From positions 1 to 40,392 of the forward strand of contig JALRAS010000013.1 in assembly GCA_023262495.1 (NCBI GenBank): a stretch of 40,392 nt of DNA, written 5' to 3'. Shown here one piece after another: positions 25,943 through 34,645 of the stretch. The stretch comes from Bacteroidia bacterium (GTDB taxonomy: Bacteria; Bacteroidota; Bacteroidia; UBA4408). The notes under the pieces are model-generated. The model did not search any database and was not told where the DNA came from. It worked only from the letters and a program-made list of their open reading frames with translations. The position numbers were made by a program, and so were the translations under genes. Numbering within the stretch: the first letter of the stretch is position 1; each line of letters begins with the position of its first letter.

Positions 25943-27004
25943 TCAGTTTTGGGGTAATCGTGCTTCATTACTTTTTGAAACCAAATTGCAAATTCGATAG
26001 AGCAACCTGCTGCTTACGTTGGCATCCCATGCTCCATTCCCCGTTTCATTCAAATCAAATGCAATTATTTTTCTACCACTTTGTACTACCTTTTCGAGTA
26101 AATATAGCACCTCGTCAGTCTCAAACCCACCTGCAACTGGTGTTCCGGTATTAGGACATAATTTTGGATCTAAAGCATCAGCATCAAAACTCAGGTAAAC
26201 GTGCTGTGGTAACTCGTTAACAATATCGTTGAAAATAGCTGCAGTAGTTTTTCCGTGCATCCTTGCTTGCTTAATATCTCTGTCGAAAAATGTAACAACC
26301 TTGCCCTTCGAATTATTGATATAGTTTACTTCTTCTTCACAATAATCGCGTATGCCAACTTGCACAAGCTTGCTAACCTGCGGCAATTGCATGGCATTGT
26401 ACATAATGCTTGCGTGCGAATAGGTGAATCCTTCATAGGCGTTTCTCAAATCACAATGAGCATCTAATTGTAAGATACCAAAGTCTTGATGATGCTTACA
26501 CAAGGCCTGAATAATACCTAACGGTGTGCTATGATCACCTCCGACCCCGCCAATTATTTTGCCTGCACTCAAAACTTCCTCCGTGTAACGCTTTACATCT
26601 TCATTAAATTGTGCACTTCCATCATTAACCTCCTTGTAAAGTGCCTCCATTTGCGCAGGTGTTTCGCTTGCATGAGCAGATGTAAGGTTCGATATGATCT
26701 GAACCGCTTTACTTCTCAGATGCTGACTTTGTTTTTGCCAATCTTGATTGGGTTCATCCATGTAAATACCAATTTTCCATGCATCTTTTATGTATGGATC
26801 ATATAAGTCAACCTGATGAGAAGCCTCAAAAATAAGATCGGGAGCATTGGCTGTTCCTGCACTAAATGACACTGTAACCTCCCAAGGCAATGGCAGCAAT
26901 ATGATGTCTGCTTCCTCTTTGTTGAATGGCAATCCAAAGATATTGCTATCCTCCGTGGCTGGATTATTAGGATTAAATTGTTTTATTTTTTCTTCCTTTG
27001 ACAT
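25943..27004 (-). CDS. Arginase/agmatinase/formimidoylglutamase-family ureohydrolase
   Basis: The 353-residue sequence has the binuclear manganese motifs of ureohydrolases: GGVGGDHSTP (first histidine ligand), QLDAHCDLR (Asp-His-Asp) and SFDADALDPKLCPNTGTP (paired aspartates plus substrate loop). DADALDP has Ala where many relatives have Val, a mild change. Family members hydrolyse arginine, agmatine, formimidoylglutamate or related guanidino compounds, releasing urea or formamide. The substrate cannot be assigned; no his-utilisation or arginine genes are adjacent. A TACATTTG element (27031-27024) lies 20 bp upstream. Stand-alone gene. Confidence 0.85.
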   Translation of the reverse strand: MSKEEKIKQFNPNNPATEDSNIFGLPFNKEEADIILLPLPWEVTVSFSAGTANAPDLIFEASHQVDLYDPYIKDAWKIGIYMDEPNQDWQKQSQHLRSKAVQIISNLTSAHASETPAQMEALYKEVNDGSAQFNEDVKRYTEEVLSAGKIIGGVGGDHSTPLGIIQALCKHHQDFGILQLDAHCDLRNAYEGFTYSHASIMYNAMQLPQVSKLVQVGIRDYCEEEVNYINNSKGKVVTFFDRDIKQARMHGKTTAAIFNDIVNELPQHVYLSFDADALDPKLCPNTGTPVAGGFETDEVLYLLEKVVQSGRKIIAFDLNETGNGAWDANVSSRLLYRICNLVSKSNEARLPQN

Positions 27005-27349
27005 GACTGTGATAATAATTGCGCAAATGTACTCAACTCATTTGAATGAAAGTACTAAACATCATTGGAAATATGATTTTAGTGAATGTGAAGCTAAGCA
27101 CAGTATAATGTTGAAAGCCAAAGAGCAAAGTTACGATGGCTAATGCGGACATAACCCAATATAGTTCAATAAAGTTGGACCATTTATTTTTTATAATGGT
27201 TATAAGTTTGGGACAAATACCAAAAAAACAAATTTGATCAATTACTTATTTCACATTGCTGCTAGCGAAAGTATTTTGCATTCTTATTGATAATTGGACA
27301 AAAAAAAAGCTCCTCGTGATGAGAAGCTTTCTTTTGTGTGCTAAAGAAA
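27005..27349. other. Intergenic stretch between ureohydrolase and HU genes
   Basis: Contains the ureohydrolase -7 element near its left end and the HU terminator at its right end. The middle (27040-27298) is AT-rich with no recognised gene, RNA or repeat. Confidence 0.5.
27299..27330 (-). terminator. Terminator of the HU gene
   Basis: AAAGCT-C-CTC (27306-27315) pairs with GAG-A-AGCTTT (27321-27330), and the A run 27300-27308 gives a T run on the minus strand. Located 20 bp after the HU stop. Confidence 0.75.
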
Positions 27350-27634
27350 TTATTTTTTCTTTTTGTTAACTGTCTCAGCTAATTCAGCACCTGCTTTGAA
27401 ACGTACTACTTTCTTTGCAGAAATTTTGATTTCTTTACCGGTTTGTGGGTTACGGCCAGTACGAGCAGCACGATCAGCTACTGAAAAAGAACCGAAACCT
27501 ACTAAAGCTAATCTGTCACCTTTTTTCAAGGCAGCAGTAGTAGCACCAATAAAAGCGTCAACTGCTTTCTTAGCATCAGCTTTTGTTAACTCAGCATGCG
27601 AAGCGATAGCTTCAATTAATTCTTGTTTGTTCAT
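27350..27634 (-). CDS. HU-family DNA-binding protein
   Basis: About 94 residues starting MNKQELIEAIASHAELTKAD, with the HU signature region GFGSFSVADRAARTGRNPQT, in which the arginine/proline arm that intercalates into DNA is visible, and a lysine-rich C-terminus. HU bends and compacts DNA as a dimer in the nucleoid. An upstream in-frame start would add 15 hydrophobic residues that HU proteins do not have, so ATG at 27634 is used. A well-spaced promoter and a terminator bracket the gene as a single transcript. Confidence 0.95.
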   Translation of the reverse strand: MNKQELIEAIASHAELTKADAKKAVDAFIGATTAALKKGDRLALVGFGSFSVADRAARTGRNPQTGKEIKISAKKVVRFKAGAELAETVNKKKK

Positions 27635-27676
27635 GTTTTTAATTTTTAATTGGATTAATAAAACGTTTAACAGGAG

Positions 27677-27706
27677 CAAAGTTAAATCAATTCAAATACG
27701 CACCAA
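27677..27706 (-). promoter_or_regulatory. Promoter of the HU gene
   Basis: On the minus strand, TTG (27706-27704), 19 bp, TAACTTTG (27684-27677). Matches the phylum consensus; leader of about 35 nt to the ATG at 27634. Confidence 0.7.
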
Positions 27707-27889
27707 CACTGTGATGCAGAAATTTGCTCTTTTGTTGAAAAATCACCTTTTTTGTTAATAACTGTGGGCAAAATCCCCCTTTTAACGCACCTTTCGGGAC
27801 ATTACCACCCCCTATTATCGCATTTTCATTCAGTTTTTTCATCAAAAGAATTGTCAAAGTGTTGCTATCATAGCGTTACAGGACTGTCA

Positions 27890-29023
27890 TTATTTTACAC
27901 TTAATAACTCCCTAATCTTTAACTCAAGCTCTTCACCTCTGAGACCTTTGGCAGCAATCTTTCCACTCTTATCTATTAAACAAGTAAACGGTATTCCTGA
28001 TATCTTATATTGTTTAACTACCGATGATTGCCAGTAGCCTAAATCGCTTACGTGTGAAGGCCAAACCAAGCCATCATCAGCAATAGCTTTAACCCACATA
28101 TCTTTATCCTTATCCAACGACACACTGTAAATATCAAATCCTTTATCTTTATAGGCATTGTAAATTCTAACTACATTGGGATTCTCGGCACGACAAGGGC
28201 GGCACCAACTGGCCCAAAAGTCAACCAATACCACTTTACCTTTTAATGAGCTTAGTGCAATATTCTTTCCATCGGGGGTATTCAGTGAAATTTCGGGAGC
28301 ATTTGAACCAACACTCAACGCCATCATATCTGCAACACGATCATGAAATAGTTTTGTATAGGCATTGTTAGGCATCGCCTTCGATAATCCTTTGTCCAAC
28401 TTCACATAACTTTCCAAGTAATCATCAGGAGAGAGCTTGTCAATAACCGCCAAACATGTCAACGAGCTACTATTGTTGTCGATATAAGATTTAATAAAAG
28501 TTGTTTCCTCATCCATCATCTTCACATACATGTTTTGAAGAATTTCTTTTATTGAATCGATACGCGGATTGGCCTGTTCGCGCTGAAATACCATGTTAAG
28601 TGAATCCAACTTTTCTGCATTGCGTTGAAGTTTATTAGTCATTTCCATGAGCTTAATACTCTCCGGAGAACCTTTCACCTTAGCGGTTTTACCCAAATTA
28701 TTAGCATCAGCAGAAAACTCAACCTGCTCTTGCTTATTCATCACCAACAAAACAAAATTCTTTTCGCTTAATCTAATTCTGTAAAAACCGGGCTCCTTGG
28801 CATCATATTTCAAATTAAAATTTCCTTCCGCGTCTGCTTTGACACTGTCTTTAGGGACAACAGAGGTAGCTGTTAATTCATCGAGATAAACATAAGCATC
28901 TTTAAAATTTTTCAAATTTCCTTTAATACTACCGTGCTCAGGTTTACTACTGCAACTTAAAAAAGACACTACCAATACTGACATCATACCTGCTGATATC
29001 AGGTTCACATTATTTTTTTTCAT
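27890..29023 (-). CDS. TlpA-like thiol-disulfide oxidoreductase lipoprotein with DUF4369-type N-domain
   Basis: The 377-residue protein has lipobox FLSC (C24). Residues ~32-120 form a beta domain of the DUF4369 kind (GSIKGNLKNFKDAYVYLDEL, SVKADAEGNFNLKYD), followed by a helical linker. From ~238 a thioredoxin-like TlpA/AhpC domain carries the redox pair WCRPC (C274, C277) and a cis-proline at GIPFTCLID. It should reduce disulfides in periplasmic proteins. Last gene of the lpxK-pnp-OMP-tlpA run, 19 bp after the outer-membrane protein gene. Confidence 0.9.
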   Translation of the reverse strand: MKKNNVNLISAGMMSVLVVSFLSCSSKPEHGSIKGNLKNFKDAYVYLDELTATSVVPKDSVKADAEGNFNLKYDAKEPGFYRIRLSEKNFVLLVMNKQEQVEFSADANNLGKTAKVKGSPESIKLMEMTNKLQRNAEKLDSLNMVFQREQANPRIDSIKEILQNMYVKMMDEETTFIKSYIDNNSSSLTCLAVIDKLSPDDYLESYVKLDKGLSKAMPNNAYTKLFHDRVADMMALSVGSNAPEISLNTPDGKNIALSSLKGKVVLVDFWASWCRPCRAENPNVVRIYNAYKDKGFDIYSVSLDKDKDMWVKAIADDGLVWPSHVSDLGYWQSSVVKQYKISGIPFTCLIDKSGKIAAKGLRGEELELKIRELLSVK

Positions 29024-29042
29024 ATATATTGATTAAGGAATA

Positions 29043-29636
29043 TTAGAATAAAAAGCCCACCCTAAACAATATGGGCACACTGCCATTATAGTAGGGAGAA
29101 TAAGGATTATTGATTAAATCGTAAAGCGCTGATAAGTATACCCCACCTATTTGCCCACCGGAAAAGTAACCTAAACCAACAGGTGCGCCACCAACCCACA
29201 TGCGCTCAGTTGCATAAGGAGGTAATGGGTTGTATGATGCTACATTAAATGCATTGAATTCGCCATAGGCAAACAAACCAGAAACTAAGGCATATTGTGC
29301 AAATACATTAGGTCCATAAATATGGGTCACAAAACGTTGCCCATAATCGCGAACACTGAAATATATGTAATTGGCTCCAACTCCTGCTACCAATCGCTTA
29401 TCTACTTTGTATCCCACCTTTGGACAAAGCTCTATGTATGTTTGACGGCCAAAAAATGCTCCGAAACTACCACCATACATTAGCTTGTCCGCAAAGTCGC
29501 TTTGAGGCGATGTATTTTTTTTATTGGTACCCGGATTAACATAGGAATCGGATGTTTCATTTTGAGCAGTAACCATCGTCACTACCAATAAACATATTGC
29601 AAGCAGATGGATGAATTTTTTGCAACCAATTAACAT
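29043..29636 (-). CDS. Outer-membrane beta-barrel protein, small
   Basis: The 197-residue protein has an N-terminal hydrophobic signal (residues ~8-24, ending VTAQ) and alternating aromatic strands such as LMYGGSFGAFFGRQTYIEL, ending in ILFRVGFLF, the phenylalanine-terminal strand of outer-membrane barrels. About eight strands are likely. It lies 12 bp after pnp and 19 bp before the TlpA-like gene in the same orientation. No further family can be named. Confidence 0.75.
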   Translation of the reverse strand: MLIGCKKFIHLLAICLLVVTMVTAQNETSDSYVNPGTNKKNTSPQSDFADKLMYGGSFGAFFGRQTYIELCPKVGYKVDKRLVAGVGANYIYFSVRDYGQRFVTHIYGPNVFAQYALVSGLFAYGEFNAFNVASYNPLPPYATERMWVGGAPVGLGYFSGGQIGGVYLSALYDLINNPYSPYYNGSVPILFRVGFLF

Positions 29637-29648
29637 GATGACAGTGAT

Positions 29649-30461
29649 TTAAATTTGACTGATTAATTCTTTCATGATGAGGGTCATTTTTGGCTCAGCA
29701 ATTTCTGCTACACGTTGCACATCTTCGTGTGTAACTTTAACTATTCTGCCATCTACTCCCATATCGGTTATGATTGAAATAGCGAAACATGGAATACCCA
29801 TATGTCGGCCAACAATTACCTCAGGCACTGTGCTCATACCTACTGCATCTGCACCAATATTTCTGATGTATCTATACTCCGCGGGTGTTTCTAAACATGG
29901 ACCACTCACCCCGGCATACGAACCAACTTGTACCCTTATTTTGTGTTTATCTGCAATAACCTTTGCCATCTTAATCATTTGTAAATCGTATGGCTCACTC
30001 ATATCCGGAAATCTTGGGCCCAATTCAGGATAGTTTTTTCCAATTAAAGGGTTAGTAGGAAATAAATTAACGTGATCATTCAAAATCATTAAATCTCCAA
30101 TTTCAAAATCGGGATTTACACCTCCGCTGGCATTGCTTACAAATAACCTTTCTATCCCTAAAAAACGCATCACCCGAACTGGAAAGGTAACCTGTTTCAT
30201 ATCATAACCTTCATAGTAATGAAAACGGCCTTGCATAGCCACCACATTTTTGCCTCCAAGCATCCCCAAAATTAACTTGCCTGAATGCCCTTCAACCGTA
30301 CTCAAGGGGAAGTTGGGAATCTCCTCGTAGGGAATAACATATTTGGTTTCAATTTCCTTTACTAAACCACCCAACCCCGTACCTAAAATAATTCCTATTT
30401 GAGGATTAAAATTTGTTTTATTCCTAATAAAATCGGCCGTTTCCTTAATTTGTTCCAACAT
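29649..30461 (-). CDS. Purine nucleoside phosphorylase, class I trimeric
   Basis: This enzyme cleaves inosine/guanosine nucleosides with phosphate to free base and ribose-1-phosphate for purine salvage. The 270 residues include GIILGTGLGG (phosphate loop), STVEGHSGKL, MQGRFHYYEGY, VSNASGGVN and the ribose/phosphate-site segment AVGMSTVPEV, all typical of the trimeric PNP class. Length is normal. Its start overlaps the lpxK stop by 17 bp, so the two are co-translated. Confidence 0.95.
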   Translation of the reverse strand: MLEQIKETADFIRNKTNFNPQIGIILGTGLGGLVKEIETKYVIPYEEIPNFPLSTVEGHSGKLILGMLGGKNVVAMQGRFHYYEGYDMKQVTFPVRVMRFLGIERLFVSNASGGVNPDFEIGDLMILNDHVNLFPTNPLIGKNYPELGPRFPDMSEPYDLQMIKMAKVIADKHKIRVQVGSYAGVSGPCLETPAEYRYIRNIGADAVGMSTVPEVIVGRHMGIPCFAISIITDMGVDGRIVKVTHEDVQRVAEIAEPKMTLIMKELISQI

Positions 30462-31518
30462 AATTGATTATAATTTGATTAAATTTTTCTTCATCTTGAG
30501 CATGCATTTGTACTGCAATACTAACAAAAAACAAAGGCAAATGCTGCCATTCGTTAAGCAAATTTAATGGTAATAAACGCATTGCATCCTTTTCGGTTGT
30601 TAAAATTATCTTATTAGATGATTTAATTTCGTCAAAATGATGCTTTATTTTTTTTAAATCTTGGGCTGTAAAATGATGATGATCGTTGAATACAATCATC
30701 TGATAGGACATACTGTTATCCCTCACAAAATCTTCCAATAAGGCAGGATTAGCTATTCCGGCAAATAGCAGTACCGATGTTTGCTTATTCAACACTTTAT
30801 GAAAATTTTCCTCGGCATATATGGCACCTGAAAAAAACTGTGTGATTGAATGGTATTTGATGTAGCTAAAAAAAATATGTTGATAAGGAGCTGCTGCTAT
30901 TTTAGAAGTAATATGCCTGCGCTCGATAGGTGAAAAAATTGCCGGTGTTTTGGTTACCACAATCATATCTGCACGCTTAACTCCATTACTAAACTCTCGC
31001 AAATTGCCTGTGGGTAGCATATGATCATCGTAATACATGTGCGCATAATCGGTAAGCATAATGTTTAGTCCGGCCTTCACTGACCTATGCTGATAGGCAT
31101 CATCAAGCAATATCATTTTTAAATCAGGAATTGCAGCACATAATTTTTTAATCCCTCTTTTTCTATTACCATCAACGGCCACCGAAATGTGTTTGAATTT
31201 TTGGGCAAATTGTGCGGGCTCATCTCCAATTGTATCTGCATGATCGCTGTCGTTGGCAATTTTAAATCCACTTGTTTTTCTGCCATATCCACGGGAGAGC
31301 GTAGCTAAACGATAACTGTTGGCTAGCAACCGTACAAGATATTCAATATGAGGAGTTTTTCCTGTGCCCCCAGTGCTTAAATTACCTACAGCAATAGTTT
31401 TCACAGGTGGCCTATATACAGGTAAAATACGTAAATCGTAGAGCCAATTTCTACATTGAACTAACATGCCATACAGCAACGATACAGGAAAAAGTAAATA
31501 ACGAATTATCCTTAACAT
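30445..31518 (-). CDS. lpxK: Tetraacyldisaccharide 4'-kinase
   Basis: LpxK phosphorylates the 4' position of the lipid A disaccharide precursor at the inner membrane. The 357-residue protein has an N-terminal membrane-associated helix (~5-20), Walker A GNLSTGGTGKTPH, the SRGYG motif, GDEPAQFA, and DDAYQH. All are family hallmarks. It is first in the lpxK-pnp-OMP-tlpA run and overlaps pnp by 17 bp. Its upstream region (31519-31684) holds a nested inverted repeat but no clear promoter. Confidence 0.95.
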   Translation of the reverse strand: MLRIIRYLLFPVSLLYGMLVQCRNWLYDLRILPVYRPPVKTIAVGNLSTGGTGKTPHIEYLVRLLANSYRLATLSRGYGRKTSGFKIANDSDHADTIGDEPAQFAQKFKHISVAVDGNRKRGIKKLCAAIPDLKMILLDDAYQHRSVKAGLNIMLTDYAHMYYDDHMLPTGNLREFSNGVKRADMIVVTKTPAIFSPIERRHITSKIAAAPYQHIFFSYIKYHSITQFFSGAIYAEENFHKVLNKQTSVLLFAGIANPALLEDFVRDNSMSYQMIVFNDHHHFTAQDLKKIKHHFDEIKSSNKIILTTEKDAMRLLPLNLLNEWQHLPLFFVSIAVQMHAQDEEKFNQIIINYVGTN

Positions 31519-31620
31519 CGATTAAGTTTTACCTTTTTAAAGTGGCATGATTAAATTGTTTTAAAATGCTTTTTTTGCCTGCCAAATGCAATTAAATATA
31601 ATGATATTGAAATGCCAATG

Positions 31621-31663
31621 TTTGTTTGATATGTTTATTAATTAAACTAAAACAACAAACAAA
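31621..31663. repeat. Nested inverted repeat between TDO and lpxK genes
   Basis: TTTGTTTG (31621-31628) is complementary to 31656-31663, and inside it GTTTA (31633-31637) pairs with TAAAC (31643-31647). It lies between the stop of the dioxygenase gene and the start of lpxK. There is no T run, so it is not a standard terminator. Confidence 0.4.
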
Positions 31664-31684
31664 GTATATAGTCAACATTTACTA

Positions 31685-32599
31685 TCAATCACCACCCCAA
31701 TGCTCAAGTTCATCCGCTGACCAAAGTTCAGGAAAAAATATTCTTCTCTGATATTTTGGATGCATGTACTTTCGCCAATCACTACCACCGGTAGCCTCTG
31801 CATTACCCAGATACTTTCCTGCTGCATTGTAATGTGCCATCACCCAAGTAACATTAACAGTGTAATCATAATGACGCATGGCTTTTATCAATTCTGCATC
31901 TGATTTCACCTTATCAGGCAGCTGTTTAAACCTTGTCCATAAATTGGTGGTATTATACTTCTCCATCATCTCTATAAAATGCTTTTTGTACTTTTTCTCA
32001 AACAAGGTCAGTAGCGTATTCTTTTTACCGGTCTTATAATCTTTACCTGCCGCCTGCCAATAAAGGTGATTAAATGCATGTTCGTAGGGAGTATTTCGAT
32101 CTATATCAGCCCTGAATCGGTAATCAATTAAATTGATTAATTCAGTTGATGAAAATTCAATGAGCCTATATTGAGCACTTTGAAAACCACTTGCAGGCGT
32201 TAGGGTGTTTCTAAACTTCATGTATTGCTCCCTTTCCATGCCATCTCCCATGATACTAAATGAAGAGGCCAACATATCGAAATAGCGACTAATTCTTTTG
32301 AGTTTTTCAGTAAAAAAAGCTGCGTTTACAGTTGTTGACTCACAAACCTGATTGATTTCCCACAAAATCATTTTAAACAACAACTCATTGATTTGATGAT
32401 ACATGATAAAAACCATTTCATCGGGTTGGGTGGTCCTTTGAATTTGCAGACTGAGCAGCGCATCAGGCAAAATATAATCCCAATAGGTTATGGGATTTGC
32501 CCATACCAAACCTTCTAAGTGAACATTGGTTTGTTGTCCTATGGCCTCGAATTTTTCATCCAATCTTTTAATGATATCCTTTTGTTGTTCAATTGACAT
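31685..32599 (-). CDS. Tryptophan 2,3-dioxygenase family protein
   Basis: The heme enzyme opens the tryptophan indole ring to N-formylkynurenine. The 304-residue sequence has MYHQINELLFK, the TPASGFQSAQYRLIE segment that contacts heme and substrate, and the C-terminal ATGGSDWRKYMHPKYQRR with FFPELW, all highly typical. Other kynurenine-pathway genes are not next to it. It is 98 bp downstream of the saccharopine/alanine dehydrogenase-like gene, so co-transcription is possible but not shown. Confidence 0.9.
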   Translation of the reverse strand: MSIEQQKDIIKRLDEKFEAIGQQTNVHLEGLVWANPITYWDYILPDALLSLQIQRTTQPDEMVFIMYHQINELLFKMILWEINQVCESTTVNAAFFTEKLKRISRYFDMLASSFSIMGDGMEREQYMKFRNTLTPASGFQSAQYRLIEFSSTELINLIDYRFRADIDRNTPYEHAFNHLYWQAAGKDYKTGKKNTLLTLFEKKYKKHFIEMMEKYNTTNLWTRFKQLPDKVKSDAELIKAMRHYDYTVNVTWVMAHYNAAGKYLGNAEATGGSDWRKYMHPKYQRRIFFPELWSADELEHWGGD

Positions 32600-32697
32600 G
32601 ATGGTATTATATTATAGATACGACAAAATTTTAATTTGTATAAAGTACACAGCTTTTCATTATTCAACAAATCTAAAAATTAATGAACATAATATCT

Positions 32698-33894
32698 TTA
32701 AAATGCATAATCTTTAAGGTAATGAAAACGCTCTCCAAGATTTCCATCTTTTGCAATTGTTGCACGATCTATGATACCCTCGGTATCCTGATGAAGTAAC
32801 GATGGCATAACTTTATCAATAAGTTCTTTGCCAAAATCCTCTGATGCATCTCGAGGCAACTCACATGGTAAATTATCAACTGCCATCACAGTGATTGTTT
32901 TATTATCGAATGGTTCAGCAATCTCTTCGGTAATGGGGTTATAACCAAAAAACTTATTTTCTATGGTTGTCGACTGCGTTGTTGAAGGTATTGAACCATC
33001 AATATCACAAGTAATATCAGCAATTACACTGATATGAAAATCGTGCGAGCGCATTTCCTCTTTGGTAAACAAACGAGGGGCTGCAGGATTCCAATAACTG
33101 CAATGAATTAACAAATCACAGGCTTTTGTATATTTACTGAAAGTAGATCTAAACCTTTCGGGATGCTTATAAAAAGTTTGCAAGTTCCATCCCGATCCAT
33201 CGAGCGCCTCATTGTAATTATTACTGTGCAACTGCACATAGGTGGGCTCTCTATACGAGAATTTCACAAACTCAAAAGGGGTAATCCGCCTTATTTGCAG
33301 CGCACCCAACAACTCTACAGCACCATTCGCAACACGACCATTACCGGTTACAATAATTTTGATATTAGGAAGTCGTACCTTTTGTAACTCTATCATCATT
33401 TCGCGTTTGTCATGACATAAATGCGCAGGTTTTAAATCAAACAAATTATATTTCAGTCCATAACCCATTATACCGTTGTAGGTTCCTACAATGCCTGCGT
33501 AATGGCCAAAGCCAATAATTCGATTATGTTCACTATCTACCAAACATTCATAATCTATCAAGTGTATTTTCTTTTTAATAATTTCATGCATCAACTTTTG
33601 ATTGTGCGCTTGCTTTTTTATGGTGTGTGAAAAAAATAAATATTGCTTTCCTGATATCAACTGCTCAACAGGCACCTCTTTAACACCTACTAAAATATCG
33701 CAATCATCTACATGATCAACCACAGCTATGCCTTGTTGCTGATACTCTTCATCGGCATAACAGCGAATGTTACTTTTTTGAACATATATCTTCGTTCCGG
33801 GAAAACCTTGTTCAATCATTCTACACTGTACCGGGGTAAATGGCACTCTTTTATCAGGCGGCACTTTTCCTTCCCTTAAAATTCCAATCTTCAT
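32698..33894 (-). CDS. Saccharopine/alanine dehydrogenase-like NAD(P)-dependent oxidoreductase
   Basis: The 398-residue protein opens with MKIGILREGKVPPDKRVPFT, the conserved start of the AlaDh/PNT N-terminal domain, followed by YLFFSHT and a nucleotide-binding loop VTGNGRVANGA (about residues 183-193). The C-terminal half (ISVIADITCDIDGSIPSTT, AVDNLPCELPRDAS) matches the lysine-forming saccharopine dehydrogenase branch better than alanine dehydrogenase. Members catalyse NAD(H)-linked reductive or oxidative steps of lysine metabolism. The direction of the reaction here is not evident. Confidence 0.8.
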   Translation of the reverse strand: MKIGILREGKVPPDKRVPFTPVQCRMIEQGFPGTKIYVQKSNIRCYADEEYQQQGIAVVDHVDDCDILVGVKEVPVEQLISGKQYLFFSHTIKKQAHNQKLMHEIIKKKIHLIDYECLVDSEHNRIIGFGHYAGIVGTYNGIMGYGLKYNLFDLKPAHLCHDKREMMIELQKVRLPNIKIIVTGNGRVANGAVELLGALQIRRITPFEFVKFSYREPTYVQLHSNNYNEALDGSGWNLQTFYKHPERFRSTFSKYTKACDLLIHCSYWNPAAPRLFTKEEMRSHDFHISVIADITCDIDGSIPSTTQSTTIENKFFGYNPITEEIAEPFDNKTITVMAVDNLPCELPRDASEDFGKELIDKVMPSLLHQDTEGIIDRATIAKDGNLGERFHYLKDYAF

Positions 33895-34243
33895 AAATAG
33901 CTTTGTTTTACATTATTTTATGGGTTCAAATTTAGAAATAGTTACGAAATATGAACCCCAATAATTCAGTAAAAGGCATGAGGTTGCTAAACTACTGACT
34001 GAATTGCGCCTAACAATTGCTTTCAATTCACGCTCCAATTAACTGCACAACATCTTCTTCAGCGAATTAGCCATCTATGCTAAACTTACTCTTGCTTGAG
34101 CAAACTGCACAACTCAAAGCCACACCAAACCCGTGAGTTGGAAAAACTAATAAGATATTGCGTACACACAACTCGTTGAAAGTAATTTAAAATGTCATTG
34201 CTGCTGCACTTTTATTTTGACTAATTTGGATGTATATTTGTAT
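33895..34243. other. Divergent intergenic region with inverted repeats
   Basis: No gene was supported. Stem GGGTTCA (33922-33928) pairs with 33952-33958; AATTCAGT (33963-33970) pairs with 33998-34005; CAACTC (34110-34115) pairs with 34135-34140. TATATTTG at 34233-34240 fits a -7 element but lies only 3 bp before the ATG of the S4-domain gene, implying an almost leaderless mRNA or a different promoter. Confidence 0.45.
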
Positions 34244-34645
34244 ATGGATTCAGAGCAAATAACAAAGGTAAGAATTGATAAATATTTATGGGCCATCAGG
34301 TTATTCAAAACCCGCTCCTTATCCGCATCGGCATGCAACGAAGGAAAGGTAAAAATTGATGAAGAAACCCCTGTGAAGGCCTCCAAAGTTGTGAAACCGG
34401 GAGAGATTTACAGCATCAGAAAAGAGGGAAAACGTACGGTTATCAAAGTAATCACGCTCATAGAAAATCGTGTAAATGCCTCAATTGCAACAACCTGCTA
34501 TGCCGACATTACCCCTGAAGAAGAAAAAGAGAAACAACAAATGATCAGTGCATTTTACTTTCCTGCCGGAAAAAGAGGCAATAAGCAATCGCGCCCGACA
34601 AAAAAAGACAGAAGAAAGTTAACCGAAATGCGTGGAGATATTTGA
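34244..34645 (+). CDS. S4-domain RNA-binding protein, Hsp15/HslR family
   Basis: About 133 residues. The S4 fold covers residues ~8-60 (VRIDKYLWAIRLFKTRSLSA, then KVKIDEETPVKASKVVKPGE), followed by a basic C-terminal tail (KRGNKQSRPTKKDRRK) as in Hsp15, which binds stalled 50S subunits carrying nascent chains. I start at ATG 34244 because the S4 domain begins soon after it and a longer frame from 34217 adds nine non-family residues. Its stop codon abuts the stop codon of the glycosyltransferase gene on the other strand with no spacer. Confidence 0.85.
   Translation: MDSEQITKVRIDKYLWAIRLFKTRSLSASACNEGKVKIDEETPVKASKVVKPGEIYSIRKEGKRTVIKVITLIENRVNASIATTCYADITPEEEKEKQQMISAFYFPAGKRGNKQSRPTKKDRRKLTEMRGDI

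Noticed and set aside
25943-27004. Functional link between the ureohydrolase (possible urea producer) and the urea-transporter/M23 protein
   Set aside because: They are 23 kb apart on opposite strands with independent promoters, and the ureohydrolase substrate is unknown. Both concern urea by family name only.
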